A DNA stretch of 64,000 nucleotides from Phycisphaeraceae bacterium. Its GTDB lineage: Bacteria; Planctomycetota; Phycisphaerae; Phycisphaerales; UBA1924. The stretch spans positions 124,001 through 188,000 of the forward strand of contig JACKHF010000002.1 in the NCBI GenBank assembly GCA_020639155.1, in the 5' to 3' direction. The notes under the pieces were generated by a model that saw only the letters and a program-made list of their open reading frames with translations, was not told where the DNA came from and searched no databases. Position numbers and translations under genes: made by a program. How positions within the stretch are numbered: the first letter of the stretch is position 1; every line of letters begins with the position of its first letter. Below, piece after piece: positions 9,054-19,900 of this stretch.

Positions 9054-10406
9054 TTATGCTGGCTGTGTCGTTGCGATTGATGGCCCCGTACTGATTGACT
9101 TGTGCTCTTGAGGAGACGGATTCTTGCGAGTGCCTCGAACAACCGCCCTCACTGGACGCAAGGACATTGTCATTGCAATCAGAAAATAGTACATAATCAT
9201 CTGCCCGCCAAACAATCCAACTGACATGCTCGCGACAAGTATGGCGATGACAGTGCAAGCGAGGCAGAATGCGGTGACTCTGTGGGACTTTGATGTCGAT
9301 TGTTTGTAGCAACGAATTGCGTTGCGAATAGACCCAATAGCCGATCCGCAGTAGAGTGCTAGACCGAGCAGGCCGCCGTTGAGTGCAACGATGATAAAGT
9401 TGTTCACAACATCGACATGCTGGCGGGTGTCGATTTGCTGCCCCCAGTGGTGCGGGAAGTTTGAGCCAACACCAACAGCCCAATACTCTCCGAGGTTCGC
9501 CCATGCAACCTCAAGGAGTCGCGTTCTATACCAGCTGGTTCCCTTGTTCAGAGCAAGGTAGTCGATCAGGTTATAGAAGTGGCGTGTCGACGCGAACTCG
9601 ACAAAGACTGATGCGGCAATGAGGCAGCCAAGGGCTGGATAAATAAGACTTGGAAAGTAGTAAAATGAGCAGAGAATAATCAAGGAAACCAGGCCCATCA
9701 TTGGGCCGCTAGACAAACTGCTCAGACATCCGATCAATGCGAATAAGATAAAGCAAAGATGCAGCTGCTTTGACTTTGCATAAGGCCGTAAAGCCCAAAG
9801 TATCCCGGTAAGCATTGACATCATGATGCCAAAGTAAATGGGGTGACTGGCGCTTCCGAATGCCCGAAGCATTCCGAGCCTGTAATCAGGATCCTTCACA
9901 ACCCAGATCCATGTGTGATATCGGATCAGTGTTTGGTATGGAGACCGTGAGGTAAGAGCTTCCATTGCGCCAAGAATACCAAGGGTAACAGCACACAATG
10001 CCAATGGAAAAATAAGCGATCGAAGATCGGCCAGTGTTGTAAACGCAAGTCGAGCAGCAAAGTAAATAATGACAGTGTCAAATGCTCGACCAATCATCTC
10101 GTTTCTAAAATCCGGTTCGGCATTCGTTGTAACCGCAGCGACAATATTCCAGAGATAGTGAAGAATGATGAGAGCATCTGGCCACGACCATTTGACGAGT
10201 TCTTGCCGACCCGAAAAAAGCAGCCGCATAAGCACAACACACGCAACAATACGAGTTGCGGACATCTGGATCGGTCCCATCGGTATGCGCAGATATTCCG
10301 GCCAAATCAGGAGCGACGCCACGATAAGCCCAGCAGCTGCGCCTGGACGCACAATTACAGCGCAAAGTGAGAATAGCGCGGCAATGGCAATAGTGGGACC
10401 AACCAT
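9054..10406 (-). CDS. O-antigen ligase/Wzy-like polysaccharide polymerase
   Basis: A 450-residue integral membrane protein with about ten hydrophobic helices and a larger periplasmic loop in the second half (around GTSWYRTRLLEVAWANLGEY and GVGSNFPHHWG), as in Wzy_C/O-antigen ligase proteins. It would polymerise repeat units on the periplasmic side after Wzx export. Sequence alone does not separate polymerase from ligase; the presence of a Wzx flippase in the locus favours a Wzy role. It is spaced by three bases from the FrhB-like gene. Confidence 0.78.
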   Translation of the reverse strand: MVGPTIAIAALFSLCAVIVRPGAAAGLIVASLLIWPEYLRIPMGPIQMSATRIVACVVLMRLLFSGRQELVKWSWPDALIILHYLWNIVAAVTTNAEPDFRNEMIGRAFDTVIIYFAARLAFTTLADLRSLIFPLALCAVTLGILGAMEALTSRSPYQTLIRYHTWIWVVKDPDYRLGMLRAFGSASHPIYFGIMMSMLTGILWALRPYAKSKQLHLCFILFALIGCLSSLSSGPMMGLVSLIILCSFYYFPSLIYPALGCLIAASVFVEFASTRHFYNLIDYLALNKGTSWYRTRLLEVAWANLGEYWAVGVGSNFPHHWGQQIDTRQHVDVVNNFIIVALNGGLLGLALYCGSAIGSIRNAIRCYKQSTSKSHRVTAFCLACTVIAILVASMSVGLFGGQMIMYYFLIAMTMSLRPVRAVVRGTRKNPSPQEHKSISTGPSIATTQPA

Positions 10407-10409
10407 GGT

Positions 10410-11702
10410 TTAGTGTGTTTGAGAACTGTTCTGTGTTGTCATGCTGGGCGACGAGAGTTCAACTGGATGTTTTAGTCCCTTTGATTTGATTCGTCGAACA
10501 GTGCCAACAATCGATTGGATCCGCTGTTTGAACGACAGCTTTGTTATCCAGAACTTGAACATGGGAAATCCCGTGTACTTTGGAACGGGAGCACCCCATA
10601 CCCTCAGGGCGAGGAGGCGACCCCAGTTGTTTGCTCGCGTAACGAGAATGTTTGGTTGTGACTTTGGGAGCAACGTATTGTCTTCTCGTTCAAGTACAAT
10701 GTACCCCGCGTTTGCAGCTGCGAGTAGCACATCCAATCCGCGTTGTGTTCGCGCAAGAATGAGTGAGCGACCTGGTTCATCTCGTGTTGGTTCACGATGC
10801 CACGGATCTCCGACTGCGATGTCGGCGAACTCTCCTGTATGATCTGGGCAGATGTAGCATCTCCACTGCCGATATCGCTGTAGAAAATCCCACGAATCCG
10901 TGTACGACATAGAACGTGACTGAGCCTGCCCACTCTCATCGGTAAAGTCCACTACCCAGCGACCCGGCCAGCCGTTTCCACGATATCTGAGCCCTGTGAT
11001 GGATTTCAGATTTGATACGCCAGCTTTCCTGAGTAGATCAGTTGTTCCTTGGGTCGAAGGTGTGCCAGCGCAGAAGAAGGCAATGGTCAGTGCCAGATTA
11101 GCATCAAGAGCAGGACGGAGTTTTCTGGTTTCGTTTGTTGCGGCTACATCGCATGGTTTTCCGATGAAAACACACGGCCCGGTTGCATGCTCAATCTGCG
11201 CAAGCCCATCACACGGGCTTGCTGGCGCATAACGCGATCCGGTTGTTTTCAACAGCATGTCGCGCGTTGTGCTGAGTGTTGTGGTGTTGAGATACGGTGT
11301 CTGGTCGTCGGCCTTGGTGTGTAACACGCCGTGCATTCCAACTTGTTCAATACAGTAGAGAGCGAGTGCCGTGGCAACGCCTCCACTTGAGCCTGCATTG
11401 CGTACTTCGCTATCAGCGGCGTAACCTTCCCACACTTTGATGACTGGGCCCCACGCATCGACGAGCGAAGTATCGTAAATGGGGTTACTTTTTTCGAAGG
11501 TGTGTTTGAGTTTGTAGCCTGGACAGACTTCAAGTGCTTCTGCTTTTTCAGCCTCTGAGCTTTGCTGGCGCAACGGTCTGCGTCCAAGCGAAGGAACGTC
11601 AGCCATATGAAACTGACTTGGATCAATATACGCACAAGCACCGCATCCAGTGCATAGCTGATTTCGTACAACATCATGAACTGACAGCACCGGAAGTTTC
11701 AT
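10410..11702 (-). CDS. FrhB-like Fe-S flavoprotein (coenzyme F420 hydrogenase/dehydrogenase beta-subunit family)
   Basis: This 430-residue protein starts with an Fe-S motif (LCTGCGACAYIDP) and continues into the FrhB N- and C-terminal domains (AGSSGGVATALALYC; FIGKPCDVAAT; AFFCAGTPSTQGT). A second cysteine cluster is WRCYICPDHTGEFADIAVGDPW. The family includes F420-reducing subunits, but members inside EPS loci usually sit beside a polysaccharide pyruvyl transferase, as here (13960-15273), and probably act on sugars rather than F420. The exact reaction is unknown. The start overlaps the acetyltransferase gene by four bases. Confidence 0.82.
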   Translation of the reverse strand: MKLPVLSVHDVVRNQLCTGCGACAYIDPSQFHMADVPSLGRRPLRQQSSEAEKAEALEVCPGYKLKHTFEKSNPIYDTSLVDAWGPVIKVWEGYAADSEVRNAGSSGGVATALALYCIEQVGMHGVLHTKADDQTPYLNTTTLSTTRDMLLKTTGSRYAPASPCDGLAQIEHATGPCVFIGKPCDVAATNETRKLRPALDANLALTIAFFCAGTPSTQGTTDLLRKAGVSNLKSITGLRYRGNGWPGRWVVDFTDESGQAQSRSMSYTDSWDFLQRYRQWRCYICPDHTGEFADIAVGDPWHREPTRDEPGRSLILARTQRGLDVLLAAANAGYIVLEREDNTLLPKSQPNILVTRANNWGRLLALRVWGAPVPKYTGFPMFKFWITKLSFKQRIQSIVGTVRRIKSKGLKHPVELSSPSMTTQNSSQTH

Positions 11703-12457
11703 GCTCGGCGATACTCTGCAGTTGTTGCTGTAACATCATTGTGCGAAAGCAGTGGATGTTGTGACACCGGACTGGGAAGCGATTCGGTCATCCATTTCAT
11801 GTGAGACGCCACTTCTTCTATTGACTTTGTCCACCATTCACTGCGGAGAATGGCGCGCTGTGCTCCCGTATCAAATCGGTAACGAAGTAACTTCGCAGGA
11901 TTTCCAGCTACAACGGCAAAGTCAGGGACATCACGCGTGACAACCGATCCTGCGCCAACAACTGAGCCAATGCCGATTCGTGTGCATCCGGGTGTGAGAA
12001 TGACGTTGTGTCCGATCCACGCATCGTGATCAATTCTGACATGTCCTGACTGGATTGTGTCCTGAGAAACAAATCCCAGATTTCGGTTGTAGAAAAAGGG
12101 ATGCATCGACAGCCGATCCATTGGATGGTTCCTGCTGAAAACGCGCACACCTCCTGCGATGGACACGTACCGACCAATCATGCTTCCGGTTGGAAATGCA
12201 CCGGGCACAAAGCAGTCTCCGTAGCTGTATGCTTCGATACTAACACCGGTATATTGCATCATGATCTGTCGAGCAGTCTGCGAAAAGAACTGCCCCGCCT
12301 CAAATCTGTACGCAAGCCGCATCGCTTTGGCGCGAGTTCGACTGCACATCGCCATGGTCGTAAGTACGCGGCTGAATGTGCACAGTTTCAACTCCTCAGA
12401 TTTCGTATCAGTAAGAGTGCTGCGGTGGGTTGATTGGGCGTTTGAAATAAACCTCAT
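11699..12457 (-). CDS. Hexapeptide-repeat acyltransferase (CatB/WbbJ-like)
   Basis: A 252-residue protein with left-handed beta-helix hexapeptide repeats in its second half (IDHDAWIGHNVILTPG, IGIGSVVGAGSVVTRDVPD, FAVVAGNPAKLLRYRF). The GNPAK ending and the early FSRNHPMDRLS segment match CatB-related O-acetyltransferases. It should acetylate a sugar of the EPS repeat. The first ~55 residues are outside the repeat domain. Both ends overlap neighbours by four bases (ATGA), so translation is coupled with the flippase and the FrhB-like gene. Confidence 0.83.
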   Translation of the reverse strand: MRFISNAQSTHRSTLTDTKSEELKLCTFSRVLTTMAMCSRTRAKAMRLAYRFEAGQFFSQTARQIMMQYTGVSIEAYSYGDCFVPGAFPTGSMIGRYVSIAGGVRVFSRNHPMDRLSMHPFFYNRNLGFVSQDTIQSGHVRIDHDAWIGHNVILTPGCTRIGIGSVVGAGSVVTRDVPDFAVVAGNPAKLLRYRFDTGAQRAILRSEWWTKSIEEVASHMKWMTESLPSPVSQHPLLSHNDVTATTAEYRRA

Positions 12458-13941
12458 GATCGAGATACCGTATGGCCTATTCGCATTCGATGACGAAGAG
12501 AGCTATAAACTGATCCGAGATGCGAGCGAATCTGCGGAAACAGTGCGGCGAACGCCAGTGTACATCCAAATGACGCCAATGTAACAGCAGCGATCTGAAC
12601 AAGCATGGTAAGCAGGTCTGAGTGAGACAGGCTTTGTGAAAGCACAGTTCGAGATGCTGCATATGCGCACAGACAAGTGGCGGTTACAAGTGCGAAAGGA
12701 GCGAGAAATGTTCTTCGCGGAACGTTGCATTGATGCGAGCAAAGCAGACTGCACAATAAAAATGAAACTGCTTCGCCACCAAGCCCAGCCCAAGCAAGCC
12801 AGCGAAGGTCCGCATGCTTGAGAGCAAAGTATGCAACTGGAATCAGGGCAAGCGATCGTGCGATGTTTGTATAAAGAGGGATCATTGTCTTTGCGGTTGC
12901 CAGTGCGACAAGCGTTGGTGATCCCCGCATGAGTCTGATGCCTGTCATGGCTCCAAAGATTGCTGTGTACACCCCCGCGTTCGCGTACTTTGTGCCATAG
13001 CAGATGGTGATAAGAGAACTTCCGGCAAGCACGAGAATGCAGGTGACGCCGAGGGAAACTGCTGACACAGACTGCATGGCAAGAGCGCTCCGCGACCGAA
13101 GCAGTGTCACATCAGACTGTGCCTGCGACAGCCATGGGAGTAGAGCTGACCCGAGTACCTTCGTTAACACAAGTGATGGAAGCAATGCAACAGTGAACGC
13201 AATGTAGTAATCCGCAAGTTCTTCTTCGCTGTAGTTTGCTCCGACGATAACCTTGTCCCCCTGCAATGCTGCAAAGAGCAGGATGCCATTGAGCATCAAC
13301 GGCCATCCAAAGCGGATTGCTCGCATGCCATATTGCCTTGTCCATCCGAGTGAGAACCGTCTCTTCGCAAGGACATGGCTGAGCACGAGCATGGAAGCGG
13401 TCTGCCCAAGAATCAGCCAGATCATCGCCGCGTAGCTTCCGGTGATCTTCACTATCGGCCACGCAGCAAGTGCTGTGAGTATCTGTGGAAGTGTGTCGGT
13501 AACAACCGATGGCCAGTATCGCATCTCCCGCTGTACTCGTCGAAAATCGAGATGCATCAATCCACGCATAACCGGAACAAGTGCAAGCCACCGATACGCC
13601 CACGTTGTCTGGGGCTGTTGAAAGAGTTGTGCAATGAATCCTGCAACGACAAATAGCACCATGCCGCTACACAACCCGCGTACAAACTGGATGAACTGAG
13701 CTGTGGCTTGCATATCCGGATCGTTCCCGTCCCGATCCTGGACCAGCAACCGATCAACAGCCATGTCACTCATCAACTCTGCTGCAGACATGGTGAGTGC
13801 AAATGTCGCAGCGATGCCGTAGTCACCCTTTGTCAGCAGGCGAGCGACAATCAGATTGCGTGCAAAGGATGCAGCCTGTGCCCCGATCTGCCCGATGGAC
13901 AGCACTGCAGCACCCTTCAGAATCTTCGATCGCGAACTCAT
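12454..13941 (-). CDS. Wzx-type oligosaccharide flippase
   Basis: A 495-residue protein with about 12-14 transmembrane helices. It begins with the MOP/Wzx pattern: an amphipathic KILKGAAVLSIGQIG start, then FARNLIVARLLTKGDYGIAA. It fits the lipopolysaccharide-biosynthesis (MOP) transporter family that moves lipid-linked repeat units across the inner membrane for Wzy polymerisation. The start lies 18 bases after the pyruvyl transferase stop. Confidence 0.87.
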   Translation of the reverse strand: MSSRSKILKGAAVLSIGQIGAQAASFARNLIVARLLTKGDYGIAATFALTMSAAELMSDMAVDRLLVQDRDGNDPDMQATAQFIQFVRGLCSGMVLFVVAGFIAQLFQQPQTTWAYRWLALVPVMRGLMHLDFRRVQREMRYWPSVVTDTLPQILTALAAWPIVKITGSYAAMIWLILGQTASMLVLSHVLAKRRFSLGWTRQYGMRAIRFGWPLMLNGILLFAALQGDKVIVGANYSEEELADYYIAFTVALLPSLVLTKVLGSALLPWLSQAQSDVTLLRSRSALAMQSVSAVSLGVTCILVLAGSSLITICYGTKYANAGVYTAIFGAMTGIRLMRGSPTLVALATAKTMIPLYTNIARSLALIPVAYFALKHADLRWLAWAGLGGEAVSFLLCSLLCSHQCNVPRRTFLAPFALVTATCLCAYAASRTVLSQSLSHSDLLTMLVQIAAVTLASFGCTLAFAALFPQIRSHLGSVYSSLRHRMRIGHTVSRS

Positions 13942-13959
13942 GTGTGCGTTAATGTGTGG

Positions 13960-15273
13960 CTATTGTGCCGAACCATCTCTGCATACAGATGCAACAAGAT
14001 CCATTTGTTCGTTGGCTGTTGCAATAACCTTTGGGAGATGCTGATGTAACGATTGCTTACTTGATTCACGCTCAAGCCAGACATTCCACAGTGCATCGAC
14101 CAGTTCTGGCGTGCCGAGTGTTGTTGGATCTACAACTGCTGCACCGACACCGCACGTTTCAAACACTCCAAGTGTCTTTGGGCTGTAGGAAATAGCAGCC
14201 GTTGAAACACCTGTGCTGAGCCCCGCAATGGTCGAGTGCATTCGAGTACCACAGAACCAATCGCACCGAGAGATGATCCACTTCATCTCGTTCTGGTCAT
14301 AGTGGGGCGGGACGACAGCAACTCGGTTGGCAGCATCACTGCCGAGTTGGGCGACAAGCTGTTGTTCTATCTGATCGCAGGCGTGAGGGTCGGATTCAAA
14401 GTGTCCCTGTGGCGTGATGACGTGTGGCACAAGGAGCAGGTTGCACTCCGAGTGTGACATCAACTTTGCGAGAAATGCCATCACTGCGTCCGCATAGTTT
14501 GCAACAAACTTATACCGCGACGCTGCCCTCTCTGGATCATTATAAATCAGACCGCTGACATTAAACCCAACGACACTTTGTGCTCTTTCGGCAGCATCAG
14601 ATGTCAGCCAGTTGTGAATGCGCGATGGCAGCGGTGTCTTTGGAGGCTTGGGTTGCAATAGAAATGCAACGTCGACACCAACCAAGTGCCTGTGAGGATC
14701 GAAGGCTGAGCCAAGCAGATCTTTGAGCACATCGTACGACCGCTCATCGCGAGCAATAGCGATGGTTGCGTTTTTGACAATATGTTCTGCCTGCGCCTTT
14801 GCACCATGATCTTGAAAGGGGCCATAGGTTTGTGGGAGCAATACCAGAGGGAGTTTGTTTTCAATCGCGATCAGTTTGGGTGCGATGACATAACCATATC
14901 GCCAGATTCCATAGAGGTCAGTGAAACTGTCTCCACCTGAAATATCCAGTACTGCAACAGCATGCCGTACTCGCTTCGCCGGTCTTGTCAGCCACGGTGC
15001 GTGCCGGACACAGAACCGGATGTTGGAGAGTGAATCGCTGCGGTAGAATGCCTTTGACCAGCGTGCGCCGCATGCATCAACGCGGTTTGACTCCATTGAT
15101 AACGCATCAAGATGCCTGATGCCATGTGTATGGTCATATACTGTCGTGCAGTATCCGTACAATCGCTGCTGCAACGCTTCGATAACCGAAACAGTGAGCG
15201 CAGAAACACCGAGATTGCTGGTGTCAAAGCCGCCACCGAATAGCGCAAGATGTTGTTGTGCTGATGCTGTCAT
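13960..15273 (-). CDS. Polysaccharide pyruvyl transferase (WcaK/CsaB-like)
   Basis: A 437-residue protein with PS_pyruv_trans features: an N-terminal LFGGGFDTSNLG loop, LDISGGDSFTDLYG, LPQTYGPFQDHGAK, and a C-terminal RCDWFCGTRMHSTIAGLSTG followed by YSPKT. These enzymes transfer pyruvate from phosphoenolpyruvate to a sugar as a ketal, giving EPS a negative charge. The FrhB-like gene three positions downstream is its frequent neighbour in other loci. The start overlaps the asparagine-synthase-like gene by four bases. Confidence 0.87.
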   Translation of the reverse strand: MTASAQQHLALFGGGFDTSNLGVSALTVSVIEALQQRLYGYCTTVYDHTHGIRHLDALSMESNRVDACGARWSKAFYRSDSLSNIRFCVRHAPWLTRPAKRVRHAVAVLDISGGDSFTDLYGIWRYGYVIAPKLIAIENKLPLVLLPQTYGPFQDHGAKAQAEHIVKNATIAIARDERSYDVLKDLLGSAFDPHRHLVGVDVAFLLQPKPPKTPLPSRIHNWLTSDAAERAQSVVGFNVSGLIYNDPERAASRYKFVANYADAVMAFLAKLMSHSECNLLLVPHVITPQGHFESDPHACDQIEQQLVAQLGSDAANRVAVVPPHYDQNEMKWIISRCDWFCGTRMHSTIAGLSTGVSTAAISYSPKTLGVFETCGVGAAVVDPTTLGTPELVDALWNVWLERESSKQSLHQHLPKVIATANEQMDLVASVCRDGSAQ

Positions 15274-16889
15274 GCAGTTACGGGGATAATGGATGGGTTG
15301 GGGATGCCTCGGTTGGCTATTTGAGCGAACATCGTCAAGTCTCGCTGGGCTATGGCTGCCGTAAGCAGCGTGCCAAAGACACTTGGAGTATGTTTCGTTG
15401 TACTTGCGAGCTCTTTTCCGCTGCCGGCGATGAATACGTCTCCAAGCGCGTGCTTGAGATTGTCAAGCAAGGTGTGGATGGATGAATCCTGTGCGAGCAA
15501 AGTCGCGAGACGATTCTCCACTGCTGGTCTACCGTGATGTTTCTTGCGTAACCGACGAGTAATCTTCCTGTACGATGTAGCTGCTTTACGTAACCGAGAC
15601 ACATCCGGACTTGAGTTTGCGAACGGCACATTCAGTGCATCGGGGTGCAGCGTTCGAATCAACTCAATCTGACCTTTTCTTCCTGATCGCTCCGCATCGC
15701 ACCATGCAAGGTACGCTGGTGAGAGCAGCGGAGCATGAACGCAATACCACGAGTCCGATGCCCAAAGCACCGGCGCGCCCCAATGCCGAAGGCGATTCGC
15801 GCCGTACCACCGATTCCCAGCTTCGCGCCATGATGTTGCAAGTGACCGCAGCTGCGATACACACGAATCCATGGTTGCGTTGTCAAGTCTGTTTCTTATA
15901 TCTGGCTGAATGATCTGTGTTGTATCAATCTGCGTCATCATTCGGGTTCGAACCCATGAGCGTTGGATACGAGGGTGTCCACAGAGAAAGTCGAATGGCG
16001 TAGAGTAAAACCCGCCAGCATACTCGCCGCCAGCTCCCGTTATCTGCATCGTTCGATGTTGCTCGATCATGCGGTAGACAGGCGGCAGCCACCCGTAGTT
16101 TACTGTATTTGACGCATAACCACTTTCAGTGACAAATCTTTCAATATCTTCAGGTGTTGGATCTGGTATATCAGCAGGATGAATCGTGATGTGATTTATT
16201 CCAAACTGCTTGCACAGATCTGCAGCAGTCAGGACGTCGTGATTATCTGCATCGCCGATAGTGAGTGCGTGCTTTGGCAGCTTGTTTGCTGCAGCACAAA
16301 CTGCAAGATTCAATCTGCTGTCGACACCACCGGTCAACTCAATTGCAGTCACTGACGGATCGATCATATCGATAGATGATTTGAGCTGCTCGGCTATATT
16401 ATTTGTCATCATGTCATTGATGTGGTCGGGGACGGTTTGAAGCGAGCCATCATGGCAAAGAAGAAGCAGGTCAGATTCGGAGGGGCGCTGGACCGAGGTG
16501 AAAATGCTTCTCGACCCAGTGCGGTACCCAAGCACGAGATCCTCATACATCGATCGCACATCAACTTCTGACTGGCACAGCGCAGCCAGCCATGCAGGTT
16601 GACTAGCGACAAGCCGAGCATTGTTCGTTTCTGCGAAGAACACTCGCCCGAGCCCGCGCTCGCCGGGTTTGATACGAACTGCGACAGATCCTTGTGCTAC
16701 TGATGGCTCAAATGATCTTGTCGGGAAGCACGCTGACTGAAAAAAATCTGGAGAGTCTGACCACAGGGTCCATCTGCAACTTGAAGACAGCGTTACCGGA
16801 TTGAGGCCAACATAAGCCGCAATCCGCGCAGCACAATCATGCAGATCTGTCTTTGCGTTTGTGTTTGATACCGCGAGAAAGTGCCGCAT
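15270..16889 (-). CDS. Asparagine-synthase-like amidotransferase of the EPS locus
   Basis: A 539-residue protein with a PP-loop ATP-pyrophosphatase core: VTAIELTGGVDSRLNLAVC is the SGGxDS-type motif, followed by TIGDADNHDVLTAADLC. The glutaminase nucleophile Cys2 of class II amidotransferases is absent, so it probably uses ammonia or another amine, or it forms another amide or adenylate product. Related amidotransferase-like genes are recurrent in exosortase loci. The frame is open to a TTG at 16946, but that overlaps the beta-helix gene. The ATG at 16889, 22 bases after that stop, is preferred. Sugar amidation is inference. Confidence 0.72.
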   Translation of the reverse strand: MRHFLAVSNTNAKTDLHDCAARIAAYVGLNPVTLSSSCRWTLWSDSPDFFQSACFPTRSFEPSVAQGSVAVRIKPGERGLGRVFFAETNNARLVASQPAWLAALCQSEVDVRSMYEDLVLGYRTGSRSIFTSVQRPSESDLLLLCHDGSLQTVPDHINDMMTNNIAEQLKSSIDMIDPSVTAIELTGGVDSRLNLAVCAAANKLPKHALTIGDADNHDVLTAADLCKQFGINHITIHPADIPDPTPEDIERFVTESGYASNTVNYGWLPPVYRMIEQHRTMQITGAGGEYAGGFYSTPFDFLCGHPRIQRSWVRTRMMTQIDTTQIIQPDIRNRLDNATMDSCVSQLRSLATSWREAGNRWYGANRLRHWGAPVLWASDSWYCVHAPLLSPAYLAWCDAERSGRKGQIELIRTLHPDALNVPFANSSPDVSRLRKAATSYRKITRRLRKKHHGRPAVENRLATLLAQDSSIHTLLDNLKHALGDVFIAGSGKELASTTKHTPSVFGTLLTAAIAQRDLTMFAQIANRGIPNPSIIPVTA

Positions 16890-16911
16890 GTATGTTTGTA
16901 CGGAGTGCCGA

Positions 16912-19900
16912 TCAGTTGCCGAGCACTGCAATCGATGACGATTCAAACGGACCGATGCTTGCCGGGATCTGCCGCTTCTTTTTCTGAAGATTGCTATTTA
17001 CACGAAGATTGTTTGTAATTCTGTGGAGCAATGGCGAGTTTGATTTCAAACGATAATCACCCGATGCTGGATTCTCGAATCGCGGATCGCCAAATGAAAC
17101 GTCGTTGCCTGGGTACTTGCCACCGTAGTAGTTCTGATTGGTGTAATGCACATGCCCAACATTGACATTAGAGCCAAGTGGTTCATTTGTCATTGCCATG
17201 AAAACGCTTGCGTCAATCGATACGTTGCGCAATGTCGTGTTATTGTTGCTTTGGGCCCACCGGAACGGTTGATCGGGGACAGATAAGTGCCAGAACAGCA
17301 GATGATTTGTTGACACTTCCCACCAGGACCCGGCTGCAGATTCAGCATCCTTGGAAATATGAGAGTTTACAATGGCAACATTGTCCATGCGTGAGCCATT
17401 TCCAAAGACTTCGGCAAAGAGACCCTGATTGTCGAAGTTGTACGCTTCCACGCCGTACACAATAACGTTTTCGTAGTCATCGCTGTTGAAAAACCAGTGG
17501 AATACATCGCCGTGAAACTGCGGACAGCCGCTGCCATCATACTCGTCGGTCTTTGAGTTCACGACAAATGTCGAATCGCCAAAGGGGCTGCCTGAAATGT
17601 CCTTGACGATACAGTTTCTGATGAGTGTGCCGGACCTGATGCCGTTCCTGTTGGCTCGCACCTCACAGTTGGTAAAGTGTGTTGCAGCCCACCATGCTGC
17701 ACTGAAGAAACCTGTGCCTCCACCGCCAGTTCCGGGCTCGCACTTGCCCGGCCCAGTCAGTGTACAGTCGTCAACCCACAGCAGGTCTGTTGCCGAACCT
17801 CTGAAGATATTTTCGCCGTACACACTAATACCACGGAGGGCAATCAAGGGCAAACGCATTGAAGATGCTGAGCTATTGATAATGACGTTTTTCTTCTCGG
17901 CCCCGGGTGCTGCTGTTATGACAGGCCATCGGTTTACTGCGACAGCATAAGGGTATGGTGCAGGCCCCCATGTATACGTTCCCTCTTGCAAGTACACTGT
18001 TCCGCCATCACATGTTCCTGATTCCTGTGTCATGTATTGCAGCGCACGAATCGGCTGGCGGAATGGCTTTGCCTGTGTGCCATCGCCGTTGGTATCACTA
18101 CCATTGGGCGAACAGTATGCGATGGGAGTCTGAAGGTGGTTGCCAACGTTGGTCGAAAAATACAGAGAGTGGTTACCATTTTTTAGATCAACACCCGGCT
18201 CAACTTCCCCACTGAGCACTCTTGTTTTTCCTGCGTTCTTTGGATACACGATTGCCCTGATTTCGTGCAGTCCGTCACTGAGATTGCTTTCGGGATTCGT
18301 CGGGTCAATGAGTACGGTGTACTCCCACACATTCGTGCGCGGGTTCAGTTGCATCTCGTTGGCGACAACAGGTTCTGTGCTGCCATCGAGATAAAACTCG
18401 ACCTTGTCGATCCCATTGATGTGGAATGCGACGATACCGATCGGGAATGGCTCATTGATTGTTTGAAATGGTACAACATCCCAGCGAGCAATCGCTTTCG
18501 CATCCCAGCCGCTTGAGGATGTGTTGCCAATGATCGTTGATTTTGGGAACGAGCCGAAGCTGCCGCTGCCAGCTTTCAAGAGATCAAAGTTACCCGTGCT
18601 ACCGCTTGTGCCTGATCCTCCGCTTCCCGAGGATGCAGTGCCAGAGCCAGATGAACTACCTGAACCGCCACTACTTGATGGTGTGCCACCACCTCCGGCG
18701 CCACCGGACGAACTACCGGAACCACCGCTACTCGAACTGTTTCCACCGGAAGAGCCTGCACCGGGCTGCGAGTTTGTTTGCGCTCCGCCACTTGTGGTAG
18801 AAACGCCGCCGCTGCCGCTATTTGTTGAGCCACCTCCCGAGACAGTGCCAACCCCCGATGCGCTTCCTGAACTTCCTTGTGATCCGCTGCTCGCAGATGT
18901 CCCTTGATTCTGGCTGCCAGACCCACTTGCTGGCAACGGTCCGACTGGTGAACCGGATGTTGATGCAACACCTCCAGATTGTGATGAGTTGGTGTTACCT
19001 CCTGAAGAGGATGTTGCGCCCTGATTGTTCTGCGATGCCGGAGGTTCCTGGGGTACTCCTGTACCGGGATCCTGCTCGGGATTGTTGCTGGTGGGATCTG
19101 GAGTTTGAGTATTGCCGGTCGTGCTGCCAGCACTTCCACCAGAACTGTTGTGCGCAGCGCCGCCGCCTCCGCCACCACTTGAACCACCGCCCCCGCCACC
19201 AGATGCACCGCGGCTTCCGCCACCGCTCGATGGTGCCGAACTGCCGCCACCAAAGTGGAACGAACTTCCCCCAGAACCTGATCCGCCTCCCGATGCTTGT
19301 GTTGCAACAAACTCGATACCTCTGCTGGCACGATCAAGCGATTGGCCCACAGACGTTGGGTCATATGCATCGAGCGCGGAGAGCGGTATCTCGCGCGAGG
19401 GAAGCCCGGTCAGCGAGCCGGACATGACCTCATCGTCACCAACAGCAGCGATGCGCATGGAACGATCAAGGACGGCATCATCAAGTCTCTTCAGGGCATC
19501 AGCAATGGAACCGGTTCTGGAACCTCGAGGATGTTCGATCAAGCCAGGATCGGACATGCGACCGCGCTCACCCCTGTTTCCAATTTGAAACTGCCAGTCG
19601 CTCATGGAACTCGCACCAAACCCGCGTGCAACGAGTTTGCCATCAACAAATCGACGCGAGATATCATCTGTCAACATTCGCCCGCTTCCATCCCGCTGAG
19701 TGAATGGGCCGCGATCAGTCAGCATGCGGAGCACGGCTTCCTCGCCGGTCTTTGGCTGCGTGCTTTCTGAAGGCGTGTTTTCGGGTGCCAGAGTATCAGA
19801 TTCAGCGGGCTCTTCAGCAGATGAGAAAGATGCAGGAGGCGGAGGAGATGTAAGAGCGGGTGGTTCGAAGAGTGGTTCTTCCGGAATGGCGGAAGCTGTG

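Noticed and set aside
16912..17050. Exosortase sorting signal at the end of the beta-helix protein
   Set aside because: The C-terminus (IGPFESSSIAVLGN) has no PAPG, hydrophobic helix or basic end.
18521..19588. Long plus-strand open frames rich in Pro/Glu opposite the Ser/Gly tract
   Set aside because: They mirror the codon composition of the low-complexity minus-strand region and have no ribosome site, signal or family similarity.
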